Below, one piece after another: positions 49,110 through 57,531 of a stretch of 64,000 nt of DNA. Where the stretch lies: positions 1 to 64,000 of the forward strand of contig CAMUJH010000009.1 in assembly GCA_947089145.1 (NCBI GenBank), in the 5' to 3' direction. The translations under genes and the position numbers were made by a program. The notes beneath the pieces are model-generated. The model ran no database searches, had not been told where the DNA came from, and worked only from the letters and a program-made list of their open reading frames with translations. The stretch's first letter is position 1, and the number at the start of each line of letters is the position of its first letter. The DNA comes from an uncultured Hungatella sp. GTDB lineage: Bacteria; Bacillota; Clostridia; Lachnospirales; Lachnospiraceae.

Positions 49110-49634
49110 ATGAGTATGGCTAATCCAATTGTAACAATCACCATGGAAAGCGGCGATGTGATGAAGGCAGAGTTATATCCGGAGACTGCGCCTAATACGG
49201 TTAATAATTTCATCAGCCTGATTAAGAAAGGCTTTTATGACGGCCTGATTTTCCACAGGGTAATAAGCGGGTTTATGATTCAGGGAGGCTGCCCCCAGGG
49301 CACTGGTACCGGTGGCCCGGGATACTCGATTAAAGGAGAATTTGCCCAAAACGGTTTTGCCAATGATCTGAAACATGAGCCGGGGGTATTGTCCATGGCC
49401 CGCTCCATGGCTCCGGATTCAGCAGGCTCTCAGTTTTTTATTATGCACAAGAAATCGCCTCACCTGGACGGAGCGTATGCGGCCTTTGGCCGGATTACGG
49501 AAGGGATGGAAGTGGTGAATAAGATTGCAGACGTAAAGACGGACTATGCAGATCGTCCCATGAAAGAGCAGAAGATCCAGTCTGTGACAGTGGATACCAT
49601 GGGGACTGAGTATCCCATGCCAGAGGTTTGCTAA
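49110..49634 (+). CDS. Cyclophilin-type peptidyl-prolyl isomerase
   Basis: 174 residues, no signal peptide, so a cytoplasmic cyclophilin that speeds proline isomerisation in folding proteins. It has the core FHRVISGFMIQGGCPQGTGTGG with the catalytic Arg, the SMARSMAPDSAGSQFFI block, and the LDGAYAAFGRITEGMEVV end. AAAGGAAC is the ribosome site. Own promoter. Confidence 0.96.
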   Translation: MSMANPIVTITMESGDVMKAELYPETAPNTVNNFISLIKKGFYDGLIFHRVISGFMIQGGCPQGTGTGGPGYSIKGEFAQNGFANDLKHEPGVLSMARSMAPDSAGSQFFIMHKKSPHLDGAYAAFGRITEGMEVVNKIADVKTDYADRPMKEQKIQSVTVDTMGTEYPMPEVC

Positions 49635-49667
49635 AAACTGCTGCGCTGTCAGGGAGGGATAAAAGCC

Positions 49668-50393
49668 GTGACAAAAGAATATTTGGTTATGATAGAAAAC
49701 CAGCAGCATACAGTGACAGTATCAGATGAGGCAGAGGCTCTCCTGGCCGCAAAGGCGGCTGGGAGAGCCTCTGTCGGCTTGTGGAAGAAGGAGGGCAGCC
49801 AGGAACTGTCCATGACAAAATACCTTGCGGAGTCCTGGGATGATTTGGATTCGGAGTATCTGGAGCAGGTAGTCCGGAGGCATCTGGGACTGCCATGGAC
49901 AGTAGCCCAAACCCGGCGGCTGGTAATTCGGGAGTTTCAGGCGGGGGATGAAAGAGAGATGCCGCCGGAGAGAGAAGAAAAAGAAGGCTATCAGGCATTT
50001 CGGAACAAGGAATTTTTAAAGGAATACATTGAGTGGCAGTATGGCTTTTATGGCTACGGCATTTGGGCGGTAACAGAAAAGAGCAGCGGAAGGATTGTGG
50101 GAAAAGCAGGAATTATTAATCTTGCCGGAGATTGGAAGAGCGCTGGGAATTTGGATGCGCTTGAACTTGGATACCATATTTTCACTCCATACAGGCGAAA
50201 GGGATATGGCCTGGAAGCATGCGAAGGAATTCTTAAATGGTACAGGGAACATCTGGACTGTTCCCTGTATGCAAAAATAGACGCCTCCAACAAGGCGTCC
50301 ATAAAACTGGCTGAAAAGCTTGGATTTACGGTTAAAGACCAAAAATATAGCGGATCAGGGCAATGGCAGTTTCTGTATGAGTGGAATTGCTGA
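49668..50393 (+). CDS. GNAT-family N-acetyltransferase with extra N-terminal region
   Basis: 241 residues. The last ~155 form a GNAT acetyltransferase of the RimJ/RimL type (RRLVIREFQAGDE start, ELGYHIFTPYRRKGYGLEA acetyl-CoA loop, NKASIKLAEKLGF end). The first ~85 residues are a separate acidic region I do not recognise. Starts at GTG 49668, 8 nt after GGGAGGGA (49652-49659). Its 3' end overlaps the convergent gene by 62 bp. Substrate unknown. Confidence 0.85.
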   Translation: MTKEYLVMIENQQHTVTVSDEAEALLAAKAAGRASVGLWKKEGSQELSMTKYLAESWDDLDSEYLEQVVRRHLGLPWTVAQTRRLVIREFQAGDEREMPPEREEKEGYQAFRNKEFLKEYIEWQYGFYGYGIWAVTEKSSGRIVGKAGIINLAGDWKSAGNLDALELGYHIFTPYRRKGYGLEACEGILKWYREHLDCSLYAKIDASNKASIKLAEKLGFTVKDQKYSGSGQWQFLYEWNC

Positions 50394-51006
50394 TGATGCT
50401 AAGGTATGAGGCGCCTTCTGACAGGTTCATAACACGGGCAAAATCAGTTTCGGAAATATCCAGGGACACTGCCAGAGACTGGCCGCTGCTGTCCGGGAAA
50501 AAGACAAGGCGGCTCTCTGCTGCGGAGAGGACATCAGCAGGAAGAAGCTGGCTTAAGTCCGCCAATCCGTCCATGGAGCCATAGTGCTCCAAGCTCTCCC
50601 GGTCGGCTATGAGAACATCCAGATCTTTGGATGCTACCAAGGCGGAAATCTTTGCCATAGAAGCATAGCTGTATTCTGTGGCGGCGTCTCCGTAGGCGAT
50701 AAACATGGTTTCAGCATAGACAGGCTGTTTTTTTTCAAACCCCATAAGAGCATGGAAATCTTCCTCCAGGACAGAGGTATCAAGTTCTGACTGGCTGTTT
50801 ATGATTATACAGTGCAGCGCAGGATGGATCGTAGAGTTATAAACAGATGTAATGATAACGCTTATTATTATGGCAGCGGCTATAATGCCGCCTATATGGA
50901 ACTTATAATACTCCCAGATATACCAAAGCTTATCTTGAAGGGACATCTCTTTTAACTTCTGGCGTTCCGCACGGATCTCATTTTTTAACTGTTCTTTCAG
51001 AGACAT
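50332..51006 (-). CDS. Single-pass membrane protein of unknown function
   Basis: 224 residues I cannot assign. A charged N-terminal helix of ~38 residues (KNEIRAERQKLKEMS) with coiled-coil character is followed by one membrane segment (about 39-60) and an extracytoplasmic domain of mixed alpha/beta type. That domain faintly resembles a periplasmic-binding fold (DLDVLIADRESLEHYG). Its coding end overlaps the acetyltransferase end by 62 bp on the opposite strand. Divergent from the DUF624 gene. Confidence 0.78.
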   Translation of the reverse strand: MSLKEQLKNEIRAERQKLKEMSLQDKLWYIWEYYKFHIGGIIAAAIIISVIITSVYNSTIHPALHCIIINSQSELDTSVLEEDFHALMGFEKKQPVYAETMFIAYGDAATEYSYASMAKISALVASKDLDVLIADRESLEHYGSMDGLADLSQLLPADVLSAAESRLVFFPDSSGQSLAVSLDISETDFARVMNLSEGASYLSIISNSTHTETAIALIRYIFGL

Positions 51007-51106
51007 GGCAATCCCCCGATTCCCGTATTAATATAAAGCTATCTGTACATTATACCACACCTCCAGTGCGTTGTTCATAAAATTTCTATGAAATCAGGGC
51101 GCGAAA

Positions 51107-51135
51107 TTGATTTTTTCCCGTATATCCGATATAAT
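51107..51135 (+). promoter_or_regulatory. Promoter of the DUF624 gene
   Basis: TTGATT (51107-51112), a 17-nt spacer, and consensus TATAAT (51130-51135), about 72 nt upstream of the start. Confidence 0.8.
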
Positions 51136-51213
51136 GAAAAGGCAACCGGCCCCATAAAGCAGGTGCAGGAGAGAATCCGTGAGGATATAAAATAAGAAAA
51201 GAGGAAAAGGCCT

Positions 51214-51909
51214 ATGCTATCAGGTTTCTTTAACTATGACAATCCGGTATGGCGGTTTATCGGAAAATTTTGGGATGTTCTGATTATCAATCTCTTGTGG
51301 ATTGTGTGCTCTATCCCTGTTTTCACCATAGGAGCCTCCACTACAGCCATGTATTACGTTACGCTGCGGCTTGCCAGGGATGATGACGGATACACGATCC
51401 GCTCCTTTTTTAAATCGTTTAGGGAGAATTTTAGGCAGGCTACGGCTATTTGGCTGATTTTCCTGGTTACAGGGGCGCTTTTGGCATTTGACATATACTA
51501 TTTTGTCAGATTAGCTTCGGTTTCCACATTCCGGACTGTGATGATTACCGTGTTTTTAGCTATGGCCTTTATCTGGACGGCTATGTTTACGTATGTGTTT
51601 CCTCTGCAGTCCAGATTTTATAATCCTGTGAAGCGGACTATTTTTAATTCGTTTTTCATGTCCATCCGCCATGTGTTTAACACCATAGGGATGCTGGCAG
51701 TAGACGGAATTATAGTATTTGTGGCGTTAACCTATGTCCCCCAGCTTACGATCTTCGGTGTGGCGCTGATTGCATTTTTTAACTCCTATCTTTTTAACAG
51801 CATCTTTAAAAGATATATGCCCAAGGAAGAAAAGCCGGCGGATATGGAGCTGCGTCCCCTGTTTGCGGATGAGGAGGAGAAGCCTCTGGATACGGGAAAG
51901 ACGTCTTAG
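51214..51909 (+). CDS. DUF624 (YesL-like) membrane protein
   Basis: 231 residues, about five membrane segments. FFNYDNPVWRFIGKFWDVLIIN and the GASTTAMYYVTLRLARDDDGY block are typical of DUF624/YesL, a family often beside sugar ABC transporter genes in Firmicutes but of unknown function. Here there is no transporter nearby. AAGAGGAAAAGG precedes the ATG. Its stop directly abuts the convergent stop of the hemolysin-III-like gene, with no space for a terminator. Confidence 0.88.
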   Translation: MLSGFFNYDNPVWRFIGKFWDVLIINLLWIVCSIPVFTIGASTTAMYYVTLRLARDDDGYTIRSFFKSFRENFRQATAIWLIFLVTGALLAFDIYYFVRLASVSTFRTVMITVFLAMAFIWTAMFTYVFPLQSRFYNPVKRTIFNSFFMSIRHVFNTIGMLAVDGIIVFVALTYVPQLTIFGVALIAFFNSYLFNSIFKRYMPKEEKPADMELRPLFADEEEKPLDTGKTS

Positions 51910-52563
51910 CTATGCTATGAACTGGTACATCATCACATAGTGGCAGAAGCTTCCGCCCATAACAAAAAGGTGAAAAATCTCATGGGAACCAAAATTCTGG
52001 TGCCTGGAATTAAACAGGGGGAGCTTTAATGCATAGATGATCCCGCCTATTGTGTAGATGATGCCGCCTGCTAAAAGCCAGCCGAAAGCAGCTGCCGGAA
52101 GCGCTCGGACAATTTTTCCGAAGGCCAGCACGCATACCCAGCCCATGGCGATATACAGGAAAGAGGAAAACCATTTGGGACAGGTAATCCAGCAGGCTTT
52201 GATCAGGATGCCGAAAAGTGCGATGGACCAAACCAGCGCCAGAAGCCCCCACCCCGTCCGATCGCCCAGAACCACCATGCAGACAGGGGTGTAGGTTCCT
52301 GCAATAAGGATAAAGATCATCATATGATCTACTTTTCGGAGAAGCTTGTTAACCTTGGGGGAAATATCCAGGGTGTGGTAAACGGTGCTGGCGGCATAAA
52401 GCAGAATCATGCTGGCAATAAACACCGCCAGCGCAGGAGTGGCCAGTCCGCCTGCATCATGGTATGATTTTAACAGCAGCGGGGTAGCTGCCAGAATGGC
52501 AAGAACCATGGCTATGAAATGGGTAATGGCGCTTCCAGGGTCCTTGATATGCAGTCTGCTCAT
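51910..52563 (-). CDS. Hemolysin III / PAQR-family membrane protein
   Basis: 217 residues with seven membrane helices. Conserved metal-site residues of the family are visible: S and H in YAASTVYHTLD near residue 62, the D in LRKVDHMMIFILIAGTYTP, and HEIFH near the C-terminus. Related to bacterial Hly-III/YqfA and eukaryotic adiponectin receptors, with putative zinc-dependent hydrolase chemistry; physiological role in bacteria is unsettled. Divergent from the rluA-like gene, sharing an upstream region with a 21-bp palindrome. Confidence 0.9.
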   Translation of the reverse strand: MSRLHIKDPGSAITHFIAMVLAILAATPLLLKSYHDAGGLATPALAVFIASMILLYAASTVYHTLDISPKVNKLLRKVDHMMIFILIAGTYTPVCMVVLGDRTGWGLLALVWSIALFGILIKACWITCPKWFSSFLYIAMGWVCVLAFGKIVRALPAAAFGWLLAGGIIYTIGGIIYALKLPLFNSRHQNFGSHEIFHLFVMGGSFCHYVMMYQFIA

Positions 52564-52623
52564 AAAAATACCTCCTTTTAATGAAAAAATGATCTATTTA
52601 AACAAAGTGTTCAAAACCTTGCT

Positions 52624-52644
52624 ATGTAGTTTTTAAAACTACAT
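52624..52644. promoter_or_regulatory. 21-bp perfect palindrome between divergent genes
   Basis: Arms of 10 bp, reading TGTAGTTTT-T-AAAACTACA in the inner 19 bp and extended by A/T on each side (52624-52644). It lies 60 nt upstream of the hemolysin-III gene and 87 nt upstream of the pseudouridine synthase. Symmetry and position fit a dimeric regulator site. Confidence 0.7.
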
Positions 52645-52730
52645 TATCCATTTTCTTATACTATACATTAAGGAGTGGAAAAATGCAAGGTTTTTTCAAA
52701 TATTAAGAAACAGGTAAGGAATTCAGCCAT

Positions 52731-53420
52731 ATGATACCGAACATATTATACGAAGATAAAGATATTATTGTTGTGAAAAAACCGGCAGGCATGGAATCCC
52801 AGTCAAGCTCTTCCTTTGCGCCGGACATGGTCAGCGAAATTAAGAAACATATCCACAGTCAATATCCACAATCCAGGGAACCCTATGTGGGAGTTATCCA
52901 CAGATTGGATAAACCTGTGGGAGGAGTGATGGTATATGCTAAGACAAAAAGTGCAGCTGCCGCCTTAAGCGGGCAGGTTCAGAGCCGGAAAATGAAAAAG
53001 GTGTATATGGCCGTCGTTTGCGGAAGAATTGTGGATAATGTGGAAAACTTTGTGGATTATTTGTTGAAAGACAGCCGGAATAATGTGTCGAAGATTGTGG
53101 AAAAGGGGATAATAGGGTCGAAACGTGCCGAATTAAGGTATCAGGTAATTGGCAGCGTGGAGATTCCGGAGCCTTTGTCCCTGGTGGAGATAGAGTTATC
53201 CACAGGCCGTCACCACCAGATTCGGGTTCAGTTTGCGGGCCATGGGCTGCCGATTTGGGGAGACAGCCGGTACAACCCCCGGTTTGCCGGCGGAAAGAAA
53301 ACAGGGGAATCTTTGGCCCTATGGGCATGGAAGCTTACTTTTTTTCATCCCCGCACAGGTAAGGCCATGACGTTTGAGGCCCAGCCGGAGGGCAGGATGT
53401 TTGAGGAGCTAAAAAAATGA
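52731..53420 (+). CDS. RluA-family pseudouridine synthase
   Basis: 229 residues, catalytic domain only (no S4 domain), so an RluA/TruC-like enzyme that isomerises uridine in rRNA or tRNA. The catalytic Asp lies in VIHRLDKPVGGVMVYAKT near residue 63, and the conserved STGRHHQIRVQFA block near residue 160. GTAAGGA precedes the ATG. The exact RNA target cannot be told from sequence. Confidence 0.93.
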   Translation: MIPNILYEDKDIIVVKKPAGMESQSSSSFAPDMVSEIKKHIHSQYPQSREPYVGVIHRLDKPVGGVMVYAKTKSAAAALSGQVQSRKMKKVYMAVVCGRIVDNVENFVDYLLKDSRNNVSKIVEKGIIGSKRAELRYQVIGSVEIPEPLSLVEIELSTGRHHQIRVQFAGHGLPIWGDSRYNPRFAGGKKTGESLALWAWKLTFFHPRTGKAMTFEAQPEGRMFEELKK

Positions 53421-53484
53421 AAAAATTGGTATATGCAAGATAGGTAACCGCACTGGGAATATACGGAAAAGATGGATAAAACTC

Positions 53485-53636
53485 TATAATGACATGATAC
53501 ATAAGACTGTGACAGAAGGGCATACTGATATCGTACAAATGAAGTACAAATCAAAAACAGGCGAGTCCATGGTTCAGCCGTGTAAAGAACTGAAGATGGA
53601 ATAGCGCTGGGGGAGCCGTAAGGCTCCCCTGTTTTT
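53485..53636 (+). other. Possible short transcript with a 36-codon open frame
   Basis: A consensus-like TATAAT (53485-53490) and a strong terminator (53609-53636) bracket about 140 nt. Within it an ATG at 53494 opens 36 codons to TAG 53604, but no ribosome site precedes it and no good -35 is seen. The frame is open further upstream without a start. It could be a small RNA, a tiny protein or a fragment. Confidence 0.3.
53609..53636 (+). terminator. Terminator downstream of the RluA-like gene
   Basis: GGGGAGCC (53610-53617), a GTAA loop, GGCTCCCC (53622-53629), then TGTTTTTA. Strong on the plus strand. Confidence 0.92.
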
Positions 53637-53641
53637 ACATA

Positions 53642-54619
53642 TTAATCTGCGGGAAGTCCGCTGTGGTAGGAATAGTTGCCCAATTCCCGGATAAGAGAGG
53701 CAAAATCGGATTCTGCATCTGGCTTGCTGCCAGCGATGGCGCGATTCAGTATATAGTATACGGTACGGCACTTGGCCAGACACTGCCGAAACAGCTCGGG
53801 AAAGGAGGCGGTGGAAGCCATCTGCTTATTCCAGGGATTGCACCATACCTCATGATCCAGGTTCAGGCTCCATCTGGGGTTTGCTACCTGATCCGTTACC
53901 AGTTTCCGCGAAGCTATGGGATTGGGCAGAAATATGGATTCAAAGAATTCAATGCTGCTTCGCTTTTTACCGGATGGATCGGACAGGGTGCGGCAGCCAA
54001 ACCGAAGCGCCAAAATGGAGCGGTGAACCATTCTGGGGGAAACCTGAAAATTGTTCTTATAGGATAGGGGATAGTAGGCCTCATTGATGCATGAGGAAAG
54101 CAGCCGGGAGATAAACTGGGTTTCCTGGCCGTTAAGGCAGATGGTAGCTGCCTGGTTAAATTCGGACGGTTTTTTCTTTTTATATTTTCTAAGAAGCAGG
54201 GCATCAATATCATTTTCCAGTTCCGCATGAAGACCATGGTGCTGACTGCTGGGGTTGTTAATGTCATACTGGATGCGGCCATAGACAAAAGGGTGGCAGA
54301 TGGAGTCCCCGATGTAATGGCACAGATATCCGCAGAAATAAGCCAAGGCCTGTTCACGCTGCTGCTTTGACTGGATGCGGATCATCTGGGACAGGTAGAC
54401 ATCAAAGAACAGGCTTACATTGTGTTCATGCATATAGGAACCTACATTGCGGTAATCCCGGTGGCGGAGAATGGGGATGTTATAAAAAAACATATCCGGC
54501 CCCTGCAGCCCAAGCTGATAGAGCCAGCGATATTTAGAAATAATGTGTTTCAGCGGGGTGGAGGGAAGATCGTTAAATGCTTTCATCCCTAGAATGTAGT
54601 GTGTGGTAAATCCAGGCAT
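53642..54619 (-). CDS. Zinc-dependent phospholipase C-like protein
   Basis: 325 residues of the PF00882-type family. Zinc-ligand-style residues are visible in THYILG at the start, GPDMFFYN near residue 40, GYLCHYIGDSICHP near residue 100 and HHGLHAELENDID near residue 130. No signal peptide, so it is probably cytoplasmic, unlike secreted clostridial PLC toxins. Such intracellular relatives are common in Clostridia and their substrate is unknown. ATG 54619 follows CGGAGG; the frame is open further upstream without a ribosome site. Confidence 0.87.
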   Translation of the reverse strand: MPGFTTHYILGMKAFNDLPSTPLKHIISKYRWLYQLGLQGPDMFFYNIPILRHRDYRNVGSYMHEHNVSLFFDVYLSQMIRIQSKQQREQALAYFCGYLCHYIGDSICHPFVYGRIQYDINNPSSQHHGLHAELENDIDALLLRKYKKKKPSEFNQAATICLNGQETQFISRLLSSCINEAYYPLSYKNNFQVSPRMVHRSILALRFGCRTLSDPSGKKRSSIEFFESIFLPNPIASRKLVTDQVANPRWSLNLDHEVWCNPWNKQMASTASFPELFRQCLAKCRTVYYILNRAIAGSKPDAESDFASLIRELGNYSYHSGLPAD

Positions 54620-54838
54620 AAGGAACCTCCGTTTTATATGGGATATTATGTTAACTGATATTTTTGATATATTGGCACCGTATTTCATTATTCTCTGTCC
54701 ACGGCTGCCGCACTGCGGGCAATAGACTTGCCTTTTCAATTATATCATGTTTTTTTTAGAGGTGAAAGAGCCTGGTAAAAAAAGATGCTGGTTCTAAAAC
54801 GATTTGCAAAATTATATCAACATTGTTCCAAAAATCCA

Positions 54839-54876
54839 GTGCCTCTGTAACTGTACTCAAACAGTTTCAGAGGCAC
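54839..54876. terminator. Terminator after the hemerythrin-receiver gene
   Basis: GTGCCTCTG (54839-54847) pairs with CAGAGGCAC (54868-54876) and AACTGT with ACAGTT inside. On the minus strand it is followed by TGGATTTTTGG. It lies 60 nt past the stop of the gene at 54939. Confidence 0.85.
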
Positions 54877-54938
54877 TAAAAATTCAATTTACTTTTTGGA
54901 AGTGCAGGGGGAGGCGGGGAAACAAGGAACCCATGCTT

Positions 54939-56270
54939 TTAAAAGAAGTTGTCAATTCGTTTTTTAATATCTATTGGATTCAAGTATTTTAACAAATATC
55001 CATCCGCCTTTAAGGACAGAACCTTTTTTACGCTTTCCTTGTCATCTTTGCAGGTCAGAAAGATAACCGGAATATCCGCAAAGTCCTTCTCTGAACGGAG
55101 CATCTCCAGCACATGGACCCCGTCGCAAATCGGCATTTCATAATCTAACAGCACCAGATCCGGCCTGTCAAGAGTAATTGACCGGATTGCTGCCATTCCG
55201 GAACTGGCATCTGAAACATCGTAATCCTCAGAAAGCAGCCGTTTGATTCTTTGGCGTATGGTGATGGAGTCATCTACAATAAGAATTTTCCGCTTGGTAT
55301 TCTTTTCCTTCTCCATAAGATATTTTTCGACTTCAGCCACGGCATTGCTTACATTAAGAGGAATCCAGAAGCTGTTCTCAAGCAGATGGGGGGCAAAGAC
55401 GCAATAAGAAAAATATCCTTCATCCGTGCTGAATAAAAGGCTGACCTGGGGCTTTTTCTTTTCAAAGATGTCATGGAATTGTTCATAGGTCAGGAGATTT
55501 TCCTCTGTCATGTTATAGGAATGGATAGAAGGGTAATGATTCATAACATGCCTCACAAACTGACATGCCGTATATCTGACCGCATTAAGCAGCATAATAT
55601 CCAGCTTGTCAGATTTGACTCCCATTAGCTTCCCCACGGTATTGATTAAAATGCTGTCTTCAAAAACTAAAAGGATTTCCCATTTTTTGTCGTCTTGTTC
55701 TCTGCTGTAAACCAGACGGTAATATACTCCTTTGCCAAATTTTTCTCCGTCATAAGCATTGCTGATTACCTGAGCATTTAGCTGGAACATATTTTTTAAA
55801 AGCTCAAGAATTACTTTTTCTATGGCAACAAGTTCCTCCTGCGGCAGAAGTTCTGCCCACTTGCTCGTCGTTTTTCCTGTAATGGCCATATCCTCGGTCA
55901 GGGTATGGCCTATCAGCCATCCGGCGCAGACAGCCAGAAAATGTTCCACTGCAGTCAGAGAATAGTTTTCCCTCAGCAATTCTTTTTCCAATGCCGGAAG
56001 GGAGTTCTCCCGGAAGTCCTGATGCAGGCGCTTGTGCATCTTAATATTTTCATAGCAGATTAATTCCATGTATTTTTCTTCATCTTCAAAATGCTTCAGC
56101 GCATGTGATTTAAAGTACTTAATCCCTTCTTGGCATGCCCGCCTGCTTTTGGCTTCTTCCCCTTTTAGGGTGAAAAGTTTGTTGATTATGCGGAAAAGCC
56201 TTTGATGCTCATCATCAATGATCTTTATTCCTGTATTGAATTCATCTTTCCATATCAGCTGATTCTCCAT
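54939..56270 (-). CDS. Hemerythrin / CheX-like / receiver-domain fusion protein
   Basis: 443 residues in three parts. Residues 1-~135 are a bacteriohemerythrin with the expected diiron ligands H22, H56 or H60, E64, H79, H83, H122 and D127, suggesting O2 or redox sensing. About 150-310 resembles the CheX phosphatase fold (ILLVFEDSILINTVGKLMG, then LDIMLLNAVRYTACQF), but the ExxN catalytic pair appears replaced. About 328-443 is a receiver domain with acidic DDS, phosphoacceptor D376 in LLDYEMP, and the K in YLLK. ATG 56270 is preceded by AAAGGAGG; an in-frame ATG 56291 would place that site inside the gene. No kinase or DNA-binding domain. Confidence 0.88.
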   Translation of the reverse strand: MENQLIWKDEFNTGIKIIDDEHQRLFRIINKLFTLKGEEAKSRRACQEGIKYFKSHALKHFEDEEKYMELICYENIKMHKRLHQDFRENSLPALEKELLRENYSLTAVEHFLAVCAGWLIGHTLTEDMAITGKTTSKWAELLPQEELVAIEKVILELLKNMFQLNAQVISNAYDGEKFGKGVYYRLVYSREQDDKKWEILLVFEDSILINTVGKLMGVKSDKLDIMLLNAVRYTACQFVRHVMNHYPSIHSYNMTEENLLTYEQFHDIFEKKKPQVSLLFSTDEGYFSYCVFAPHLLENSFWIPLNVSNAVAEVEKYLMEKEKNTKRKILIVDDSITIRQRIKRLLSEDYDVSDASSGMAAIRSITLDRPDLVLLDYEMPICDGVHVLEMLRSEKDFADIPVIFLTCKDDKESVKKVLSLKADGYLLKYLNPIDIKKRIDNFF

Positions 56271-56381
56271 ATATAAATCCTCCTTTGCCACGGCTGAATC
56301 TGCAGCTGGGCAAGTCTTTTCCTATTACACATAATATTCCAGACAGGCCGAACTGCTACAGGCAAGCTACGCACACTCTGA

Positions 56382-57263
56382 CTAATCCATCTCCCGAAAC
56401 CGGATGATTTCTTCCACCAGGTCGCTGGCGGCATGAGGCCTGCGGCCAGTGGTGCGCCCGTAGATATAAAAATTCCATGTAAATTCGCCGTCAAGAATAG
56501 GCCTGCGGACCGTGCCCTGGGGAACCAGGAAACTGGGGCCGGCAAAACAGGCGATAGCGCGGAAGTCACGGATAAGGGAGTAGGAGAAGGTCTGCTCCGC
56601 ATCGCTTAAAAGGGTCTGAAAGACAACCCCATTCTGTCTTAGGGCCTGATTCAGCTTATCCTGGCTGTCATAGTCAGCGTTGATTCCCAGCATATATTCA
56701 CCCTTCAGATCCGACAGACGGATTCCGTCCTGGCGGGCCAGAGGGTGATCCTGCCCCATCAGCAGGTACAGGGGCCTGTGGCATTCATACAGCAAATCCA
56801 TGTCGGGCCGGGTAATGGCGTTGGAGGAAAAGAATAAATCCACATCTGTGTTCATGTGCCTGCGGTTGTGCTCATTGTCATAATAACTGTAAAAATGAAA
56901 ACGGGTATCCTTATGGCGCTCTATAAAGTTTTCAAGAAAGTCAGGAGGAAATTGGGTCAGCATTCCGCTGTAAAATGCCACGGATACCGTCTGCATGTAC
57001 TCGTCCTGAAGCGATTTCAAACGGGATAAGATTTCGTCATGGCGGCGCAGCAGGTGTTCGCCTTCGCTGCGGAGGACCTCGCCGTAACGGGTCAGGGTAA
57101 GCCCCCGGGGAGAACGGTAAAACAGAGGCAGGCCAAGGCTGTTTTCCAGGTTTTCGATATTTTTGCTTAGGGCCTGCTGGCTGATGTACAGTTTGGCCGC
57201 AGCCCTGGAGATGCTTCCGGCTTCACATATTTTTAAAAAATATTCCAGTTGGCGGTATTCCAT
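56382..57263 (-). CDS. LysR-family transcriptional regulator
   Basis: 293 residues. Winged HTH at the N-terminus (EYFLKICEAGSISRAAAKLY followed by ISQQALSKNIENLE) and a periplasmic-binding-like effector domain from about residue 88. It is transcribed divergently from the Tat-exported flavoenzyme gene, the classic LysR arrangement, so it probably controls that gene in response to a ligand tied to the enzyme's substrate. Effector unknown. Confidence 0.93.
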   Translation of the reverse strand: MEYRQLEYFLKICEAGSISRAAAKLYISQQALSKNIENLENSLGLPLFYRSPRGLTLTRYGEVLRSEGEHLLRRHDEILSRLKSLQDEYMQTVSVAFYSGMLTQFPPDFLENFIERHKDTRFHFYSYYDNEHNRRHMNTDVDLFFSSNAITRPDMDLLYECHRPLYLLMGQDHPLARQDGIRLSDLKGEYMLGINADYDSQDKLNQALRQNGVVFQTLLSDAEQTFSYSLIRDFRAIACFAGPSFLVPQGTVRRPILDGEFTWNFYIYGRTTGRRPHAASDLVEEIIRFREMD

Positions 57264-57531
57264 AATCTTCCCTTTCTGCTGATTTTCTGCTGATGCCTTT
57301 CATATCTTTGTTCCTTAATTGTACAGGAAAATAAAGATCCGGGCTACAGTTTTTTGTTAAGGCTGTCCAAGAAAAAGTTGATAGCCTATAGAAACAGCTT
57401 TGTGATATATTTATCATATTAACAAAAGCATACACACAGGAGCCTGGAAGCGCAATGACCTAAAGGCAAGAAAGACAAAGAGGCAGGAAGGGAAGATTCA
57501 GGACTCCAGTCAGGAAAGGGGAGGAAAACCA
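57264..57531. promoter_or_regulatory. Shared LysR / flavoenzyme control region
   Basis: 268 nt between divergent genes. It contains A/T-rich TTGATA (57376-57381) and TGTGATATATTTATCATATTAAC (split here as TGTGATATATT and TATCATATTAAC, near 57399-57421), which could hold a promoter and a dyad GATATatttATC. A purine-rich stretch with GGGGAGG ends before ATG 57532. Exact operator not resolved. Confidence 0.45.
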
